From Lentzea xinjiangensis (GTDB lineage: Bacteria; Actinomycetota; Actinomycetes; Mycobacteriales; Pseudonocardiaceae), in contig NZ_FOFR01000001.1 of assembly GCF_900110955.1 (NCBI RefSeq), forward strand, positions 976,410-1,040,409: a stretch of 64,000 nt of DNA. Direction: 5' to 3'. Shown here one piece after another: positions 43,239 to 51,151 of the stretch. The translations under genes and the position numbers were made by a program. The notes below the pieces were generated by a model. That model had not been told where the DNA came from. It did not search any database and was given only the letters and a program-made list of their open reading frames with translations. Positions within the stretch are counted from its first letter, which is position 1. Every line of letters begins with the position of its first letter.

Positions 43239-44093
43239 GTGTCGGCCGTGAACTACGGCGACGGACTTGGTGTCGTGACGGTCACGTACTCGCCGGGCGA
43301 GACGCTGGCACCGTTCGTGGACACCCTGGCGAAAGCGACCACCCGGCCGGTGCAGGTCGTCCTCGCCGACAACGGGTCGGTGGACGGCGTCCCCGAGGCG
43401 GTCGCGGCTTCCCGCGACGGCGTGACGTTCCTGCCCACCGGGGGCAACCTCGGGTACGGCGGCGGGGCGAACCGGGGCGTCGCCGCCCTGGGGCCCGACG
43501 TCGGGTGGGTGCTGATCTCCAACCCCGACATCGAGTTCGCGCCCGGCAGCGTCGACGTCCTCATCGACGCCGCCGCCCGCTGGCCGCGCGGGGGGATGTT
43601 CGGACCGCTGATCCGGGAGCCCTCCGGCGAGGTCTACCCGTCCGCCCGGCTGCTGCCCTCCATCGGGCGCGGGGTCGGGCACGCGCTCTTCTCGGCCGTG
43701 TGGAAGTCGAACCCCTGGACCAGGGCCTACCGGCAGGAGAAGGCCCCGGTCGAGCGGACCGCGGGATGGCTGTCGGGCTCGTGCTTCCTGATGCGGCGCG
43801 AGGTCTTCGACGCCGTCGGAGGGTTCGACGAGCGGTACTTCATGTACTTCGAGGACGTCGACCTCGGGGAACGGGTCGGGCGTGCCGGGTGGCAGAACGT
43901 GTACGTGCCCGATGCCGAGGTGACCCACATCGGGGGGCACTCGACCGCTCGGTCCTCCGCCCGGATGCTCCGCGAGCACCACCGGAGTGCCTACCGGTAC
44001 TTGGCCGACCGCCACGCCGGGGTGTGGTGGGCTCCGTTCCGGCTGGCCTTGAAGGCCGGGCTCGCGCTGCGGGTGAAGATGCTCACCCGGTGA
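43239..44093 (+). CDS. WbbL-like rhamnosyltransferase (GT2)
   Basis: A 284-aa GT2 enzyme. Motifs: VVTVTYSPGETLAPFVDTL, VVLADNGSVDG, NLGYGGGANRG, WVLISNPDIEF, then GWLSGSCFLMRREVFDAVGGFDERYFMYFEDVDLGERV. This series matches mycobacterial WbbL1 (Rv3265c), which puts L-rhamnose from dTDP-Rha onto decaprenyl-PP-GlcNAc to build the linker between peptidoglycan and arabinogalactan. In mycobacteria rmlD is its neighbour; here rfbD is 8 kb away. The nucleotidyltransferase gene follows as in Rv3264c. Confidence 0.88.
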   Translation: MSAVNYGDGLGVVTVTYSPGETLAPFVDTLAKATTRPVQVVLADNGSVDGVPEAVAASRDGVTFLPTGGNLGYGGGANRGVAALGPDVGWVLISNPDIEFAPGSVDVLIDAAARWPRGGMFGPLIREPSGEVYPSARLLPSIGRGVGHALFSAVWKSNPWTRAYRQEKAPVERTAGWLSGSCFLMRREVFDAVGGFDERYFMYFEDVDLGERVGRAGWQNVYVPDAEVTHIGGHSTARSSARMLREHHRSAYRYLADRHAGVWWAPFRLALKAGLALRVKMLTR

Positions 44094-44186
44094 GGCTCCG
44101 AGCGCTTTCCGCGCGGCCTGCCCCGCCATCTGACCGGGGAACGGCACCGCTCGCGTGATGGACGTGACGTGGCCAGCCAGACGTGG

Positions 44187-44365
44187 TCAACGCGCCGGAC
44201 TGTCGGACCTGCGCGCTCAACGCGCCGAACTGTCAGACCTGCGCGCTCAACGCGCCGGATTGTCGGACCTGCGCGTTCAACGCGCCGGATTGTCGGACCT
44301 GCGCGTTCAACGCGCCGGATTGTCGGACCTGCGCGTTCAACGCGCCGAACTGTCAGACCTGCGTT
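44187..44365. repeat. Six 30-bp tandem repeats
   Basis: Six 30-bp units begin at 44191, 44221, 44251, 44281, 44311 and 44341; the third, fourth and fifth are identical in sequence and the last decays at its end. At each junction GCGCGTT-C-AACGCGC forms a 15-bp palindrome. Being a multiple of 3, the array leaves several frames open: one reads NAPDCRTCAF repeats on the plus strand and another RRVERAGPTI on the minus strand. Neither has a start with a clear ribosome-binding site. The array fills most of the 363-bp gap 44094-44456. Confidence 0.9.
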
Positions 44366-44456
44366 GTAAGTTGGGTCGCGGGGGACCTCACACCTCAGGG
44401 GACCCCTGCGCGAGCCTGCCCGCGCAACCACGGGAAGAGCGGTTCGCGGCGAAGCC

Positions 44457-44849
44457 TCACATGTCGCCGCTGAGCCGCTGCGACAGCGACGAGCGCGTCT
44501 GCCGGTGGTTCGAGACCGTCGGGATCATGCCCGGCTGGACGACCTGGGTGATCTCCGCGTCGTCGGGTGCTCCCGCCACCGGCATCGGCTGGGTCGGCAT
44601 CGGCTGGCCGGGGGCCTGGTGCGGCGGGCGGCGGGCTGGCTGGCCGCCCGGCTGGCCCATCTGGGCGGGTTGCAGGATCATGGTCGAGTCCGGGTCCCGC
44701 CGCGGGTCCACGGCGTTGACCAGCGTCCGGGGGATCTGTTGCGTGTCGGACGCGTCCATCGGGGACGTCATGTTGTCCGGCGTCACGATGTTCCGCCCAC
44801 GTGCGCGGGCGCGGGCGAGCATGGCGTCGGCCCGGTCGCGGGGGTCCAT
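44457..44849 (-). CDS. Conserved hypothetical, Pro/Gln-rich cytoplasmic protein
   Basis: A 130-aa protein with a basic N-terminus (MDPRDRADAMLARARARGRNIVTPDNMTSPMDASDTQQIPR) and a Gln/Pro/Met-rich middle. It has no membrane helix or signal peptide and looks largely disordered. The TPDNMTSPMDASDTQQIPR stretch and conserved position beside a mannose-1-phosphate guanylyltransferase suggest a real lineage-specific protein. It is divergent from that gene, with about 100 bp between the starts. No function known. Confidence 0.65.
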   Translation of the reverse strand: MDPRDRADAMLARARARGRNIVTPDNMTSPMDASDTQQIPRTLVNAVDPRRDPDSTMILQPAQMGQPGGQPARRPPHQAPGQPMPTQPMPVAGAPDDAEITQVVQPGMIPTVSNHRQTRSSLSQRLSGDM

Positions 44850-44950
44850 GTCGGATTTAGCTCCTTGCCGGGACCAGATCCCGTATGACGATCTGCTTCG
44901 TGTCAGAGTATTCCGTCGAACGGCTCGCCGTAACGCGGAGGAGGAAAAAG

Positions 44951-46018
44951 GTGCACGGCGTCGAAGCTGTGGTGCTGGTCGGGGGCAAGGGCACTCGTCT
45001 TCGCCCGCTGACCCTGTCCGCTCCCAAGCCCATGCTCCCGACTGCGGGGGTGCCGTTCCTGACGCACCTCCTGTCGCGGATCAAGGAGGTCGGCATCACG
45101 CACGTGGTGCTCGGGACCAGTTACAAGGCCGAAGTGTTCGAGGAGTACTTCGGGGACGGATCGCGGCTCGGGCTGGAGCTCGAGTACGTGGTCGAGGAAG
45201 TGCCGCTGGACACGGCCGGGGCGATCCGCAACGTCGCGGACAAGCTGCGTGAGCCGGACGTGATGGTCTTCAACGGGGACATCCTCTCCGGCGTCGACCT
45301 GGCGGGGATCGTCGACACGCACCGCGAGCACCAGGCGGACGTGACGCTGCACCTCGTCAAGGTGCAGGACCCCAGGGCGTTCGGGTGCGTGCCCACGGAC
45401 GAGCGGGGACGGGTCCAGGCGTTCCTGGAGAAGACCGAGAACCCGCCGACGGACCAGATCAACGCCGGTTGCTACGTGTTCCGGCGTGAGGTGATCGACG
45501 CGATTCCCGCCGGGCGGCCGGTGTCGGTGGAGCGGGAGACGTTCCCCGGGCTGCTCGAGGCCGGCAGGAGGTTGCAGGGGCACGTGGACGCCACGTACTG
45601 GCTCGACCTCGGCAAGCCGGAGGCATTCGTGCAGGGGTCCGCGGACCTCGTGCGCGGGGTGGCGCCGTCGGCGGCGGTCGCCCAGCCGGGGGAGTTCCTG
45701 GTGCTGGACGGCTCGAACGTGCACGAGGGCGCCACGGTCAAGGGCGGGTCCACGGTCGGTGCGAACTGCACGGTCGCCGAAGGGGCCGTGCTGGACGGCG
45801 CGATCCTGTTCGACGGCGCGGTCGTCGGCGAGGGCGCGGTCGTGGAGCGGTCCATCGTCGGGGCCGGTGCGCTGGTCCAGGCCGGTGCGGTGCTCCGGGA
45901 CGCCGTCGTGGGCGACTCCGCGGTGATCGGGGCTCGGTGCGAGCTCGTCGGCGGGGCGCGGGTGTGGCCGGGTGTGGTGCTGCCCGAGGCCGGCGTGCGC
46001 TTCTCCACGGATGCCTAG
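44951..46018 (+). CDS. Mannose-1-phosphate guanylyltransferase-like sugar nucleotidyltransferase
   Basis: A 355-aa enzyme. I chose GTG 44951, preceded by GGAGGAGG at 6 nt spacing. N-terminal nucleotidyltransferase fold: VVLVGGKGTRLRPLTLSAPKPMLP, VMVFNGDILSGVD, QINAGCYVFRREV. C-terminal (~240-355) is a hexapeptide left-handed beta-helix (EGATVKGGSTVGANC, EGAVLDGAIL, GDSAVIGAR). Rv3264c, the matching gene in mycobacteria, makes GDP-mannose; glucose-1-phosphate thymidylyl- or uridylyltransferase activity is possible for this fold. It connects to the manB/manA genes 9 kb on, which supply mannose-1-phosphate. Confidence 0.88.
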   Translation: MHGVEAVVLVGGKGTRLRPLTLSAPKPMLPTAGVPFLTHLLSRIKEVGITHVVLGTSYKAEVFEEYFGDGSRLGLELEYVVEEVPLDTAGAIRNVADKLREPDVMVFNGDILSGVDLAGIVDTHREHQADVTLHLVKVQDPRAFGCVPTDERGRVQAFLEKTENPPTDQINAGCYVFRREVIDAIPAGRPVSVERETFPGLLEAGRRLQGHVDATYWLDLGKPEAFVQGSADLVRGVAPSAAVAQPGEFLVLDGSNVHEGATVKGGSTVGANCTVAEGAVLDGAILFDGAVVGEGAVVERSIVGAGALVQAGAVLRDAVVGDSAVIGARCELVGGARVWPGVVLPEAGVRFSTDA

Positions 46019-46889
46019 CAGGACGTGGACACCACCGTTCCCACTCGACGTGGGAGCGGTGCTCCTGCCGTTGCGCCGCGGGCCGGGTGATCCGTCCTTC
46101 AGCTCGGAGGGCGGCATCTGGTTCGCGGCGAACACGCCGTGCGGTCCGGGCACGTTGCACGTCCGGCGCACCGACGTGGTCGAGGCGCGGGCGTGGGGCG
46201 ACGGCGGGCAGTGGCTGCTGGACGGGCTGCCCGCCCTGCTCGGCGCGGACGACCCGGTGGACGAGTTCGTCGCGCACCACCCGGTCGTCGCCGAGGCGCG
46301 CCGACGGCGGCCGGGGCTGCGGCTCGGGTCGACCGGACGTGTCTGGGACCTGCTGTTCGCCTCGATCCTGGAGCAGAAGGTCACCGGCACGGAGGCGTTC
46401 CGGACGTGGCGCGAGCTCGGCCGGCGGTTCGGCGAGCCGGCGCCGGGGCCGATGCCGCTGAAGGTCCCGCCGACACCGCACCGGTTGCTGGGCCTGCGGG
46501 ACTGGGAGTGGCACCAGTGCGGGCTCGACGGCGCCCGGCGGCGGACGCTGATCAACGCCGCGCAGGTCGCGCACCGGTTGGAGAAGGCGGCGGAGATGCG
46601 CAGCCGGGAGCTGCTCGAGAAGGTGCCCGGGATCGGGGTGTGGACCTCGGCCGAGGTGGCGCAACGGGCCTGGGGCGACCCGGACGCGGTGAGCGTCGGC
46701 GACTTCCACGTCGCCAAGGACGTCGGCTGGGCGCTGACCGGCACGCCGACGGACGACGACGGCATGATGGAGCTGCTGGAGCCCTACGCGCCGCAACGCC
46801 ACCGGGCGGTCTGCTACCTGCTGGCGGCGGGCCTGCGGCGGCCGCGGCGGGCACCGAGGTTCTCGCCGCGCGACTACCGCGCGTTCTAG
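46011..46889 (+). CDS. DNA-3-methyladenine glycosylase family protein (AlkA-like, HhH-GPD)
   Basis: A 292-aa base-excision repair protein. Residues ~110-270 are the HhH-GPD domain: WDLLFASILEQKVTGTEAFRTWRELGRRFG, then the hairpin VPGIGVWTSAEVAQRAWGDPDAVSVGDFHV, where the aspartate of GDFH is the catalytic residue. It removes alkylated bases such as 3-methyladenine. The start overlaps the guanylyltransferase stop by 8 nt. A ~100-bp segment after its stop has traces of another gene (see findings). In mycobacteria the neighbour here is a DNA methylase (Rv3263), so this differs. Confidence 0.9.
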   Translation: MPSRTWTPPFPLDVGAVLLPLRRGPGDPSFSSEGGIWFAANTPCGPGTLHVRRTDVVEARAWGDGGQWLLDGLPALLGADDPVDEFVAHHPVVAEARRRRPGLRLGSTGRVWDLLFASILEQKVTGTEAFRTWRELGRRFGEPAPGPMPLKVPPTPHRLLGLRDWEWHQCGLDGARRRTLINAAQVAHRLEKAAEMRSRELLEKVPGIGVWTSAEVAQRAWGDPDAVSVGDFHVAKDVGWALTGTPTDDDGMMELLEPYAPQRHRAVCYLLAAGLRRPRRAPRFSPRDYRAF

Positions 46890-46988
46890 GACGGCGGCTA
46901 CCGGAGCTGGCGCACCGGGTCGCGGTGGTGGCGGGGCGAACCCGGCGCGGCTCACCGCCCTGCTCGCGCGGCACCGGACGCTCCGGCG

Positions 46989-47516
46989 CTAACGCAGGCG
47001 GGCCAGTGCCGACTCGATCAACGGGTGCAGGTCGTCCACGTTGTCCGGCAGTTGGTCCAGCGGCCACCACTGCAGGTCGACCGACTCCGCCGAGCGCACC
47101 GGTCGCGCGCCGACGGGCGCGCGCACCAGGAACCGCACGTCGAAGTGCCGCGTCGGCTTGCCGAGCGAGCACGTGATCGGGTGCACGTCGAGGTGGATCG
47201 GCGTCGGCTCGATGCGCAGGCCGCTGATGCCGGACTCCTCGGTGGCCTCGCGCAGCGCCGCCGCGGCCAGCGACGCGTCCTCTGGCTCGCAGTGGCCGCC
47301 GAGCTGGAGCCAGCGGCCCACGCGCGGGTGCAGCGTCAGCAGCGCGTGCTCCGCGGTGGCGTCCAGCACCAGCGCCGAGGCCGTGATGTGCCCCGGCTCG
47401 CACGAGCGCTGACAAGCGTCCTCGCGGGCCGCCAGGAAGCCCAGGTAGGCCTCCTTCAACGCGTCCTGGCCGGTGAACCGGCTCAGGGTGGCGACCGCGT
47501 CGGCGTGCAGCGTCAC
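46989..47516 (-). CDS. NUDIX hydrolase
   Basis: A 175-aa protein with an intact Nudix box, [24 protein letters not shown] (G-x5-E-x7-REx2EEx2), which binds Mg2+ and hydrolyses a nucleoside diphosphate linked to some other group. The [34 protein letters not shown] entry and the [12 protein letters not shown] tail are typical of actinobacterial standalone Nudix proteins. GTG start overlapping the fbiB stop by 4 nt (GTGA), so it is the last gene of an fbiA-fbiB-nudix run. The substrate is unknown; a link to F420 metabolism is inferred only from the operon. Confidence 0.88.
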   Translation of the reverse strand: MTLHADAVATLSRFTGQDALKEAYLGFLAAREDACQRSCEPGHITASALVLDATAEHALLTLHPRVGRWLQLGGHCEPEDASLAAAALREATEESGISGLRIEPTPIHLDVHPITCSLGKPTRHFDVRFLVRAPVGARPVRSAESVDLQWWPLDQLPDNVDDLHPLIESALARLR

Positions 47517-48835
47517 AGTTCGATCAGTCCTTCCCTGGGCTCGCGCGGCGTGAGCGGCTCCACCGGGTGCCCGACCGCCACGGCGCCCAGCGGTTCCCAG
47601 TCCCGCGGCACACCGAGCACCGCGCGCACGACGTCCGCGCAGAAGATCGTCGACGACACCCAGCACGAGCCGAGGCCCTCGGCGGCGAGCGCCACCAGCA
47701 GGCCCTGCACGGCGGCGCCGCCGGCGACGGTGAACATCGTCTTCTCGGCGTCGGCGCGGCGGTCGTCGGGGTAGCTGTGCGCGCCGTCGCGGACCAGGAA
47801 CGGCACCACGACCTCCGGTGCCTCCACCAGCAGGTCGCCGCGCCGCACCCGGCGCGCGATCTGCTCGTCGGTGAACCCGTCGCCGCGCAGGTCCTCCTCC
47901 CACCGCTCGCGCATCGCCCGCAGCAGCTCGGCGCGCTTCTCGCGCACCAGCACGAACCGCAGCGGTGTCGTGTGGTGCGGCGCGGGTGCCGTCAGCGCCG
48001 CGCCGACAGCGCGCCTGATGGCGGCGAGGTCCACCGGCTCGTCGGTGTAGAACCGCACGGACCTGCGCATCAGCACGGCTTGCGAACGTCCCTGCGCCAG
48101 CGCCTCCTCGGTGCCGAGGCGGAACAGGTCCTCCTCGGCCGGCCGGACGAGGTCGCGGGCCGTGGAGCCGTCGTCGACCACGTCGAACCCGCGCAGCACC
48201 GCCACCGGCACCGCGCCGAGCTTGCCCTTCACCAGGTCCGCGGCCGCCGCGATCTCGTCGGCGACCGCGACCAGCGTCACGGCGAGCTCGTTGCCGTGCC
48301 GGTCGACCGCGCCCGCGTAGTCGCGCAGCACGCGGATGCCGGACGCGCCGATCGCGGCGTCGGTCTGCCCGACCCGCCACGCGCGGCCCATCGTGTCCGT
48401 GACGACCACGGCGACCTCGACCCCGAGCAGCCCCTTCAGCGCACCGCGCAGGGCCGCCGCGGAGCCGTCCGGGTCGACGGGCAGCAGTGCGATCTCGTCG
48501 CCCGCCACGTTCGAGGCGTCGACGCCGGCCGCGGCCTGCACGATGCCGAGCTTGTTCTCGGTGATCAGCGTGCGCATCTTGCGGGCGAGCACCCGCACGG
48601 ACTCGGCGTCGACGTGCGCGCGCCGGATCCTGTCCCGTTCCGCGGGATCGGCCGGCACGCGCACGAGCCGTCCCTCCACTTTCGACAGGACCTTCGACGT
48701 GACGACGAGCACGTCGCCGTCGCGCAGCCAGGGCGCGGCCCGCGCGATGGCGCCGGCCAGGTCGTCGCCGGGGCGGAACTCCGGCAGCCCCTGCACCGGC
48801 AGCAGCTCCAGCGCGGCCGCGGCGTGGTCACCCAA
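47513..48835 (-). CDS. fbiB: Coenzyme F420:L-glutamate ligase / dehydro-F420-0 reductase
   Basis: A 440-aa bifunctional protein. I start it at TTG 48835, with GGAG upstream and an 8-nt overlap with the fbiA stop. The N-terminal half (~1-250) is the gamma-glutamyl ligase of F420: [53 protein letters not shown]. The C-terminal half (~260-440) is an FMN nitroreductase-like domain ([26 protein letters not shown]) that in mycobacteria reduces dehydro-F420-0. It adds glutamates to the F420 side chain. Immediately behind fbiA. Confidence 0.95.
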   Translation of the reverse strand: MGDHAAAALELLPVQGLPEFRPGDDLAGAIARAAPWLRDGDVLVVTSKVLSKVEGRLVRVPADPAERDRIRRAHVDAESVRVLARKMRTLITENKLGIVQAAAGVDASNVAGDEIALLPVDPDGSAAALRGALKGLLGVEVAVVVTDTMGRAWRVGQTDAAIGASGIRVLRDYAGAVDRHGNELAVTLVAVADEIAAAADLVKGKLGAVPVAVLRGFDVVDDGSTARDLVRPAEEDLFRLGTEEALAQGRSQAVLMRRSVRFYTDEPVDLAAIRRAVGAALTAPAPHHTTPLRFVLVREKRAELLRAMRERWEEDLRGDGFTDEQIARRVRRGDLLVEAPEVVVPFLVRDGAHSYPDDRRADAEKTMFTVAGGAAVQGLLVALAAEGLGSCWVSSTIFCADVVRAVLGVPRDWEPLGAVAVGHPVEPLTPREPREGLIEL

Positions 48836-49781
48836 CTTCGACTCCGACGAGGTCCAGTGCGGCGCGGGCCATCTGCGCCGTGGCGTCCACATCGGACATC
48901 AGCAGCGGGACCGCGCGGACCGCGACACCGGGGACGTCGGCGCGGTCGCCGGTGTGCACCAGCCACGCGTCCAGGATGCCGTCCGCGGAGCACTTGCGGG
49001 AGCCGTAGAGCCGCCCCACCGCCTCGGCCGAGGTCTCCACGCCGATCGCGTCCAGGCAGGCGTCGGCCATGCCCCGCAACGGTTTTCCGCCGATGATCGG
49101 GGACAGGCCCACGACCCCGGCCTCGGTCTTGCGCAGCGCGTCGCGCACACCGGGCACCGCCAGGACCGTGCCGACGCTCACCACGGGGTTGGACGGGGCC
49201 AGGACCACGGCGTCGGCCTCGCTGATCGCGTCCAGCACGCCGGGTCCGGCGGTGGCGGTCTCCGCGCCGACGAACGCGAACGACTTCGCGGGCACGGCGG
49301 CCTTGTGCCGGACCCACCACTCCTGGAAGTGGATCGCCTTCTGCTCGCCGTCCAGCTCGACGACGACGTGCGTCTCCACCCGGTCGTCCGACATCGGCAG
49401 CAGCTTCACGCCCGGCTGCCACCGGTCGCAGAGCGCCTCCGTCACGGCCGACAGCGGGTAGCCGGCGCGCATCATGCGGGTGCGGACGAGGTGCGTGGCG
49501 ATGTCGCGGTCGCCGAGCCCGAACCACGTCGGGTCGGCGCCGTACGCCGCCAGCTCCTCCTTGACGGTCCACGACTCGTCCTCGCGGCCCCAGCCGCGTT
49601 CGGTGTCGATCCCGCCGCCCAGCGTGTACATGCAGGTGTCGAGGTCGGGGCAGATGCGCAGCCCGTGCATCCACACGTCATCGCCGGTGTTGACCACCGC
49701 GGTGACGTCCGCTCCGAGCGCTTTGAGCCCCTGCAGGAACCTGGCGCCGCCGACCCCGCCGACCAGTGCTACGACCTTCAC
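48828..49781 (-). CDS. fbiA: Phosphoenolpyruvate/2-phospho-L-lactate transferase of F420 synthesis
   Basis: A 317-aa enzyme of the CofD family that joins the EPPG/lactyl-PP donor to Fo, giving (dehydro-)F420-0. Started at GTG 49781, giving [19 protein letters not shown], the standard N-terminus; an earlier GTG at 49799 is possible. Further motifs are [46 protein letters not shown] and [17 protein letters not shown]. It overlaps fbiB. The pair makes F420, the cofactor for many oxidoreductases in actinobacteria. Confidence 0.96.
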   Translation of the reverse strand: MKVVALVGGVGGARFLQGLKALGADVTAVVNTGDDVWMHGLRICPDLDTCMYTLGGGIDTERGWGREDESWTVKEELAAYGADPTWFGLGDRDIATHLVRTRMMRAGYPLSAVTEALCDRWQPGVKLLPMSDDRVETHVVVELDGEQKAIHFQEWWVRHKAAVPAKSFAFVGAETATAGPGVLDAISEADAVVLAPSNPVVSVGTVLAVPGVRDALRKTEAGVVGLSPIIGGKPLRGMADACLDAIGVETSAEAVGRLYGSRKCSADGILDAWLVHTGDRADVPGVAVRAVPLLMSDVDATAQMARAALDLVGVEVG

Positions 49782-49814
49782 GCCGGGCCATGCTTCCACA
49801 GAGGTCCGGTGCGC

Positions 49815-50570
49815 CTACAGGTAGCGCCAGAACATGAAGGCGGCCGCACCGGAACCCGCCTTGCCCACCTCACCGCCGATCGCCTCGAACACCGCGGCCG
49901 CGGCCTGGAAGAACAGCGCGTTGACCTCGGCGAAGCCGATCAGCACGGCGAACAGGACCAGCGGCGCCCACGGCCGGGCCTTCGCGCCGAACTGCTGCGC
50001 CCCGTAGGGCAGGAACGGCTCCAGGACGCCCCAGCCGTCGAGGCCGGGGATCGGCAGGATGTTCAGCACGAACGCGATCACCTGCAACAAAGCCAGGTAC
50101 GAAATGGCGGCGGCGAGGGCGAGTGGCGGCGAGAACACCGTGACGACCAGCGCGAGCAGGACGCCGATCACGAGGTTCGTGACCGGTCCCGCGAGTGAGA
50201 CCAACGACTCGGTCCGCTTCGACCGCAGCGCGTGGTGGTTGATCCACACCGCCCCGCCGGGCAGCGGGATGCCGCCGAACGCGAGCAGCACCAGCGGCAG
50301 CACGATGCTCAGCACCGGGTCGGTGTAGCGGCGGATGTCGAGGGTGAGATATCCCTTGTCGCGCACCGAGAAGTCGCCGCCCTTGTACGCGACGGCGGCG
50401 TGCCCGAACTCGTGCAGGCACAGCGTCACCGCCCACCCGGCGAGTACGAAGAGGATGGTGCCCGAGATGATGGCGACGTCACCTTCGAGCAGGGTGAGAG
50501 CAGCTCCGGCGGCGGTCGCCGCGAGCAGGCCGAGGAACAGTGGGCTGGGGCGAACCGCTGATCGCTTCAC
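49815..50570 (-). CDS. Site-2 protease family metallopeptidase (M50-like)
   Basis: A 251-aa integral membrane zinc protease with about six TM helices. The zinc motif is HEFGH (in VTLCLHEFGHAAVAYKGG), and the third ligand is the Asp of LPIPGLDGW. Signal peptidases of this type cleave membrane-spanning anti-sigma factors and other substrates within the membrane. The gene is divergent from whiB2 and next to fbiA. An appealing but unproven idea is that it could process the membrane-bound sigma fusion at 12.9-15.2 kb. Confidence 0.9.
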   Translation of the reverse strand: MKRSAVRPSPLFLGLLAATAAGAALTLLEGDVAIISGTILFVLAGWAVTLCLHEFGHAAVAYKGGDFSVRDKGYLTLDIRRYTDPVLSIVLPLVLLAFGGIPLPGGAVWINHHALRSKRTESLVSLAGPVTNLVIGVLLALVVTVFSPPLALAAAISYLALLQVIAFVLNILPIPGLDGWGVLEPFLPYGAQQFGAKARPWAPLVLFAVLIGFAEVNALFFQAAAAVFEAIGGEVGKAGSGAAAFMFWRYL

Positions 50571-50704
50571 CCCTCCAGTGTGGCGTGTCGGCTGGCGTCG
50601 TGGGCCGTTCGGGGACAGGTTGGAACACCTGAATCACTGTCCGTGGAGCACGTCAAGTTTTTAGCGGCCATCCGCGCGAATATCCCCCGACGTGTGGACT
50701 CCGC

Positions 50705-50737
50705 TTGACCGCCCGCTGTGACGCAGGTGTAATCACA
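50705..50737 (+). promoter_or_regulatory. Candidate promoter of whiB2 with a TGTGA/TCACA repeat
   Basis: TTGACC (50705-50710) and TGTAAT (50728-50733) are separated by 17 nt, close to a housekeeping sigma promoter. Across the spacer and -10, TGTGA (50717-50721) and TCACA (50733-50737) form an inverted repeat with an 11-nt gap. The rest of the 245-bp gap (50571-50815) shows no gene. Confidence 0.45.
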
Positions 50738-50815
50738 TCGGTGTCATTCGTCGTTGTGGGAACGGCGTCTGGCGTCCGCCAACCGGGGAGAGCGGAAGGC
50801 GAGGAGGCGGACGAA

Positions 50816-51121
50816 ATGCAGGAATTCGAAGAGCTCGAAGAAGATCACGTCACGCAGCCGGTCGTGCAGGGCGAGCTGTCGTACCTGTTCGACCCTGCCG
50901 ACGAGCAGGACTGGCAGGAGCGTGCGCTGTGCGCGCAGACCGATCCCGAGGCGTTCTTCCCCGAAAAGGGAGGGTCGACCAGGGAGGCCAAGCGCATCTG
51001 CCTGGGCTGCGAGGTTCGTTCGGAGTGCCTGGAGTACGCGCTCCAGCACGACGAGCGTTTCGGCATCTGGGGCGGTCTCTCGGAGAGAGAACGCCGCAAG
51101 CTCAAGAAGCGGGCAGTCTGA
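50816..51121 (+). CDS. whiB2: WhiB2-type iron-sulfur transcription factor
   Basis: A 101-aa WhiB protein. I start at ATG 50816, with GGAGG just upstream. The four cluster cysteines are present (ALCAQTD, then ICLGCEVRSEC, the CxxCxxxxxC part). GIWGG follows, and a basic tail ERRKLKKRAV is the DNA-contact region. In actinobacteria the WhiB2/WhmD/WhiB group controls septation and division through a sigma factor. Position between the F420 genes and a metallopeptidase/DUF3499 pair matches Rv3260c. Confidence 0.94.
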   Translation: MQEFEELEEDHVTQPVVQGELSYLFDPADEQDWQERALCAQTDPEAFFPEKGGSTREAKRICLGCEVRSECLEYALQHDERFGIWGGLSERERRKLKKRAV

Positions 51122-51151
51122 AGCGTGATCTTCGTGCCTTAACTTGAGGAC

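Noticed and set aside
44187..44365. CRISPR-like array
   Set aside because: The 30-bp units are directly joined with no unique spacers, and no cas genes are present, so this is an ordinary tandem repeat.
44183..44473. 96-aa frame with NAPDCRTCAF repeats as a gene
   Set aside because: No clear ribosome-binding site, and several other frames are equally open because the unit is a multiple of three; recorded as a repeat.
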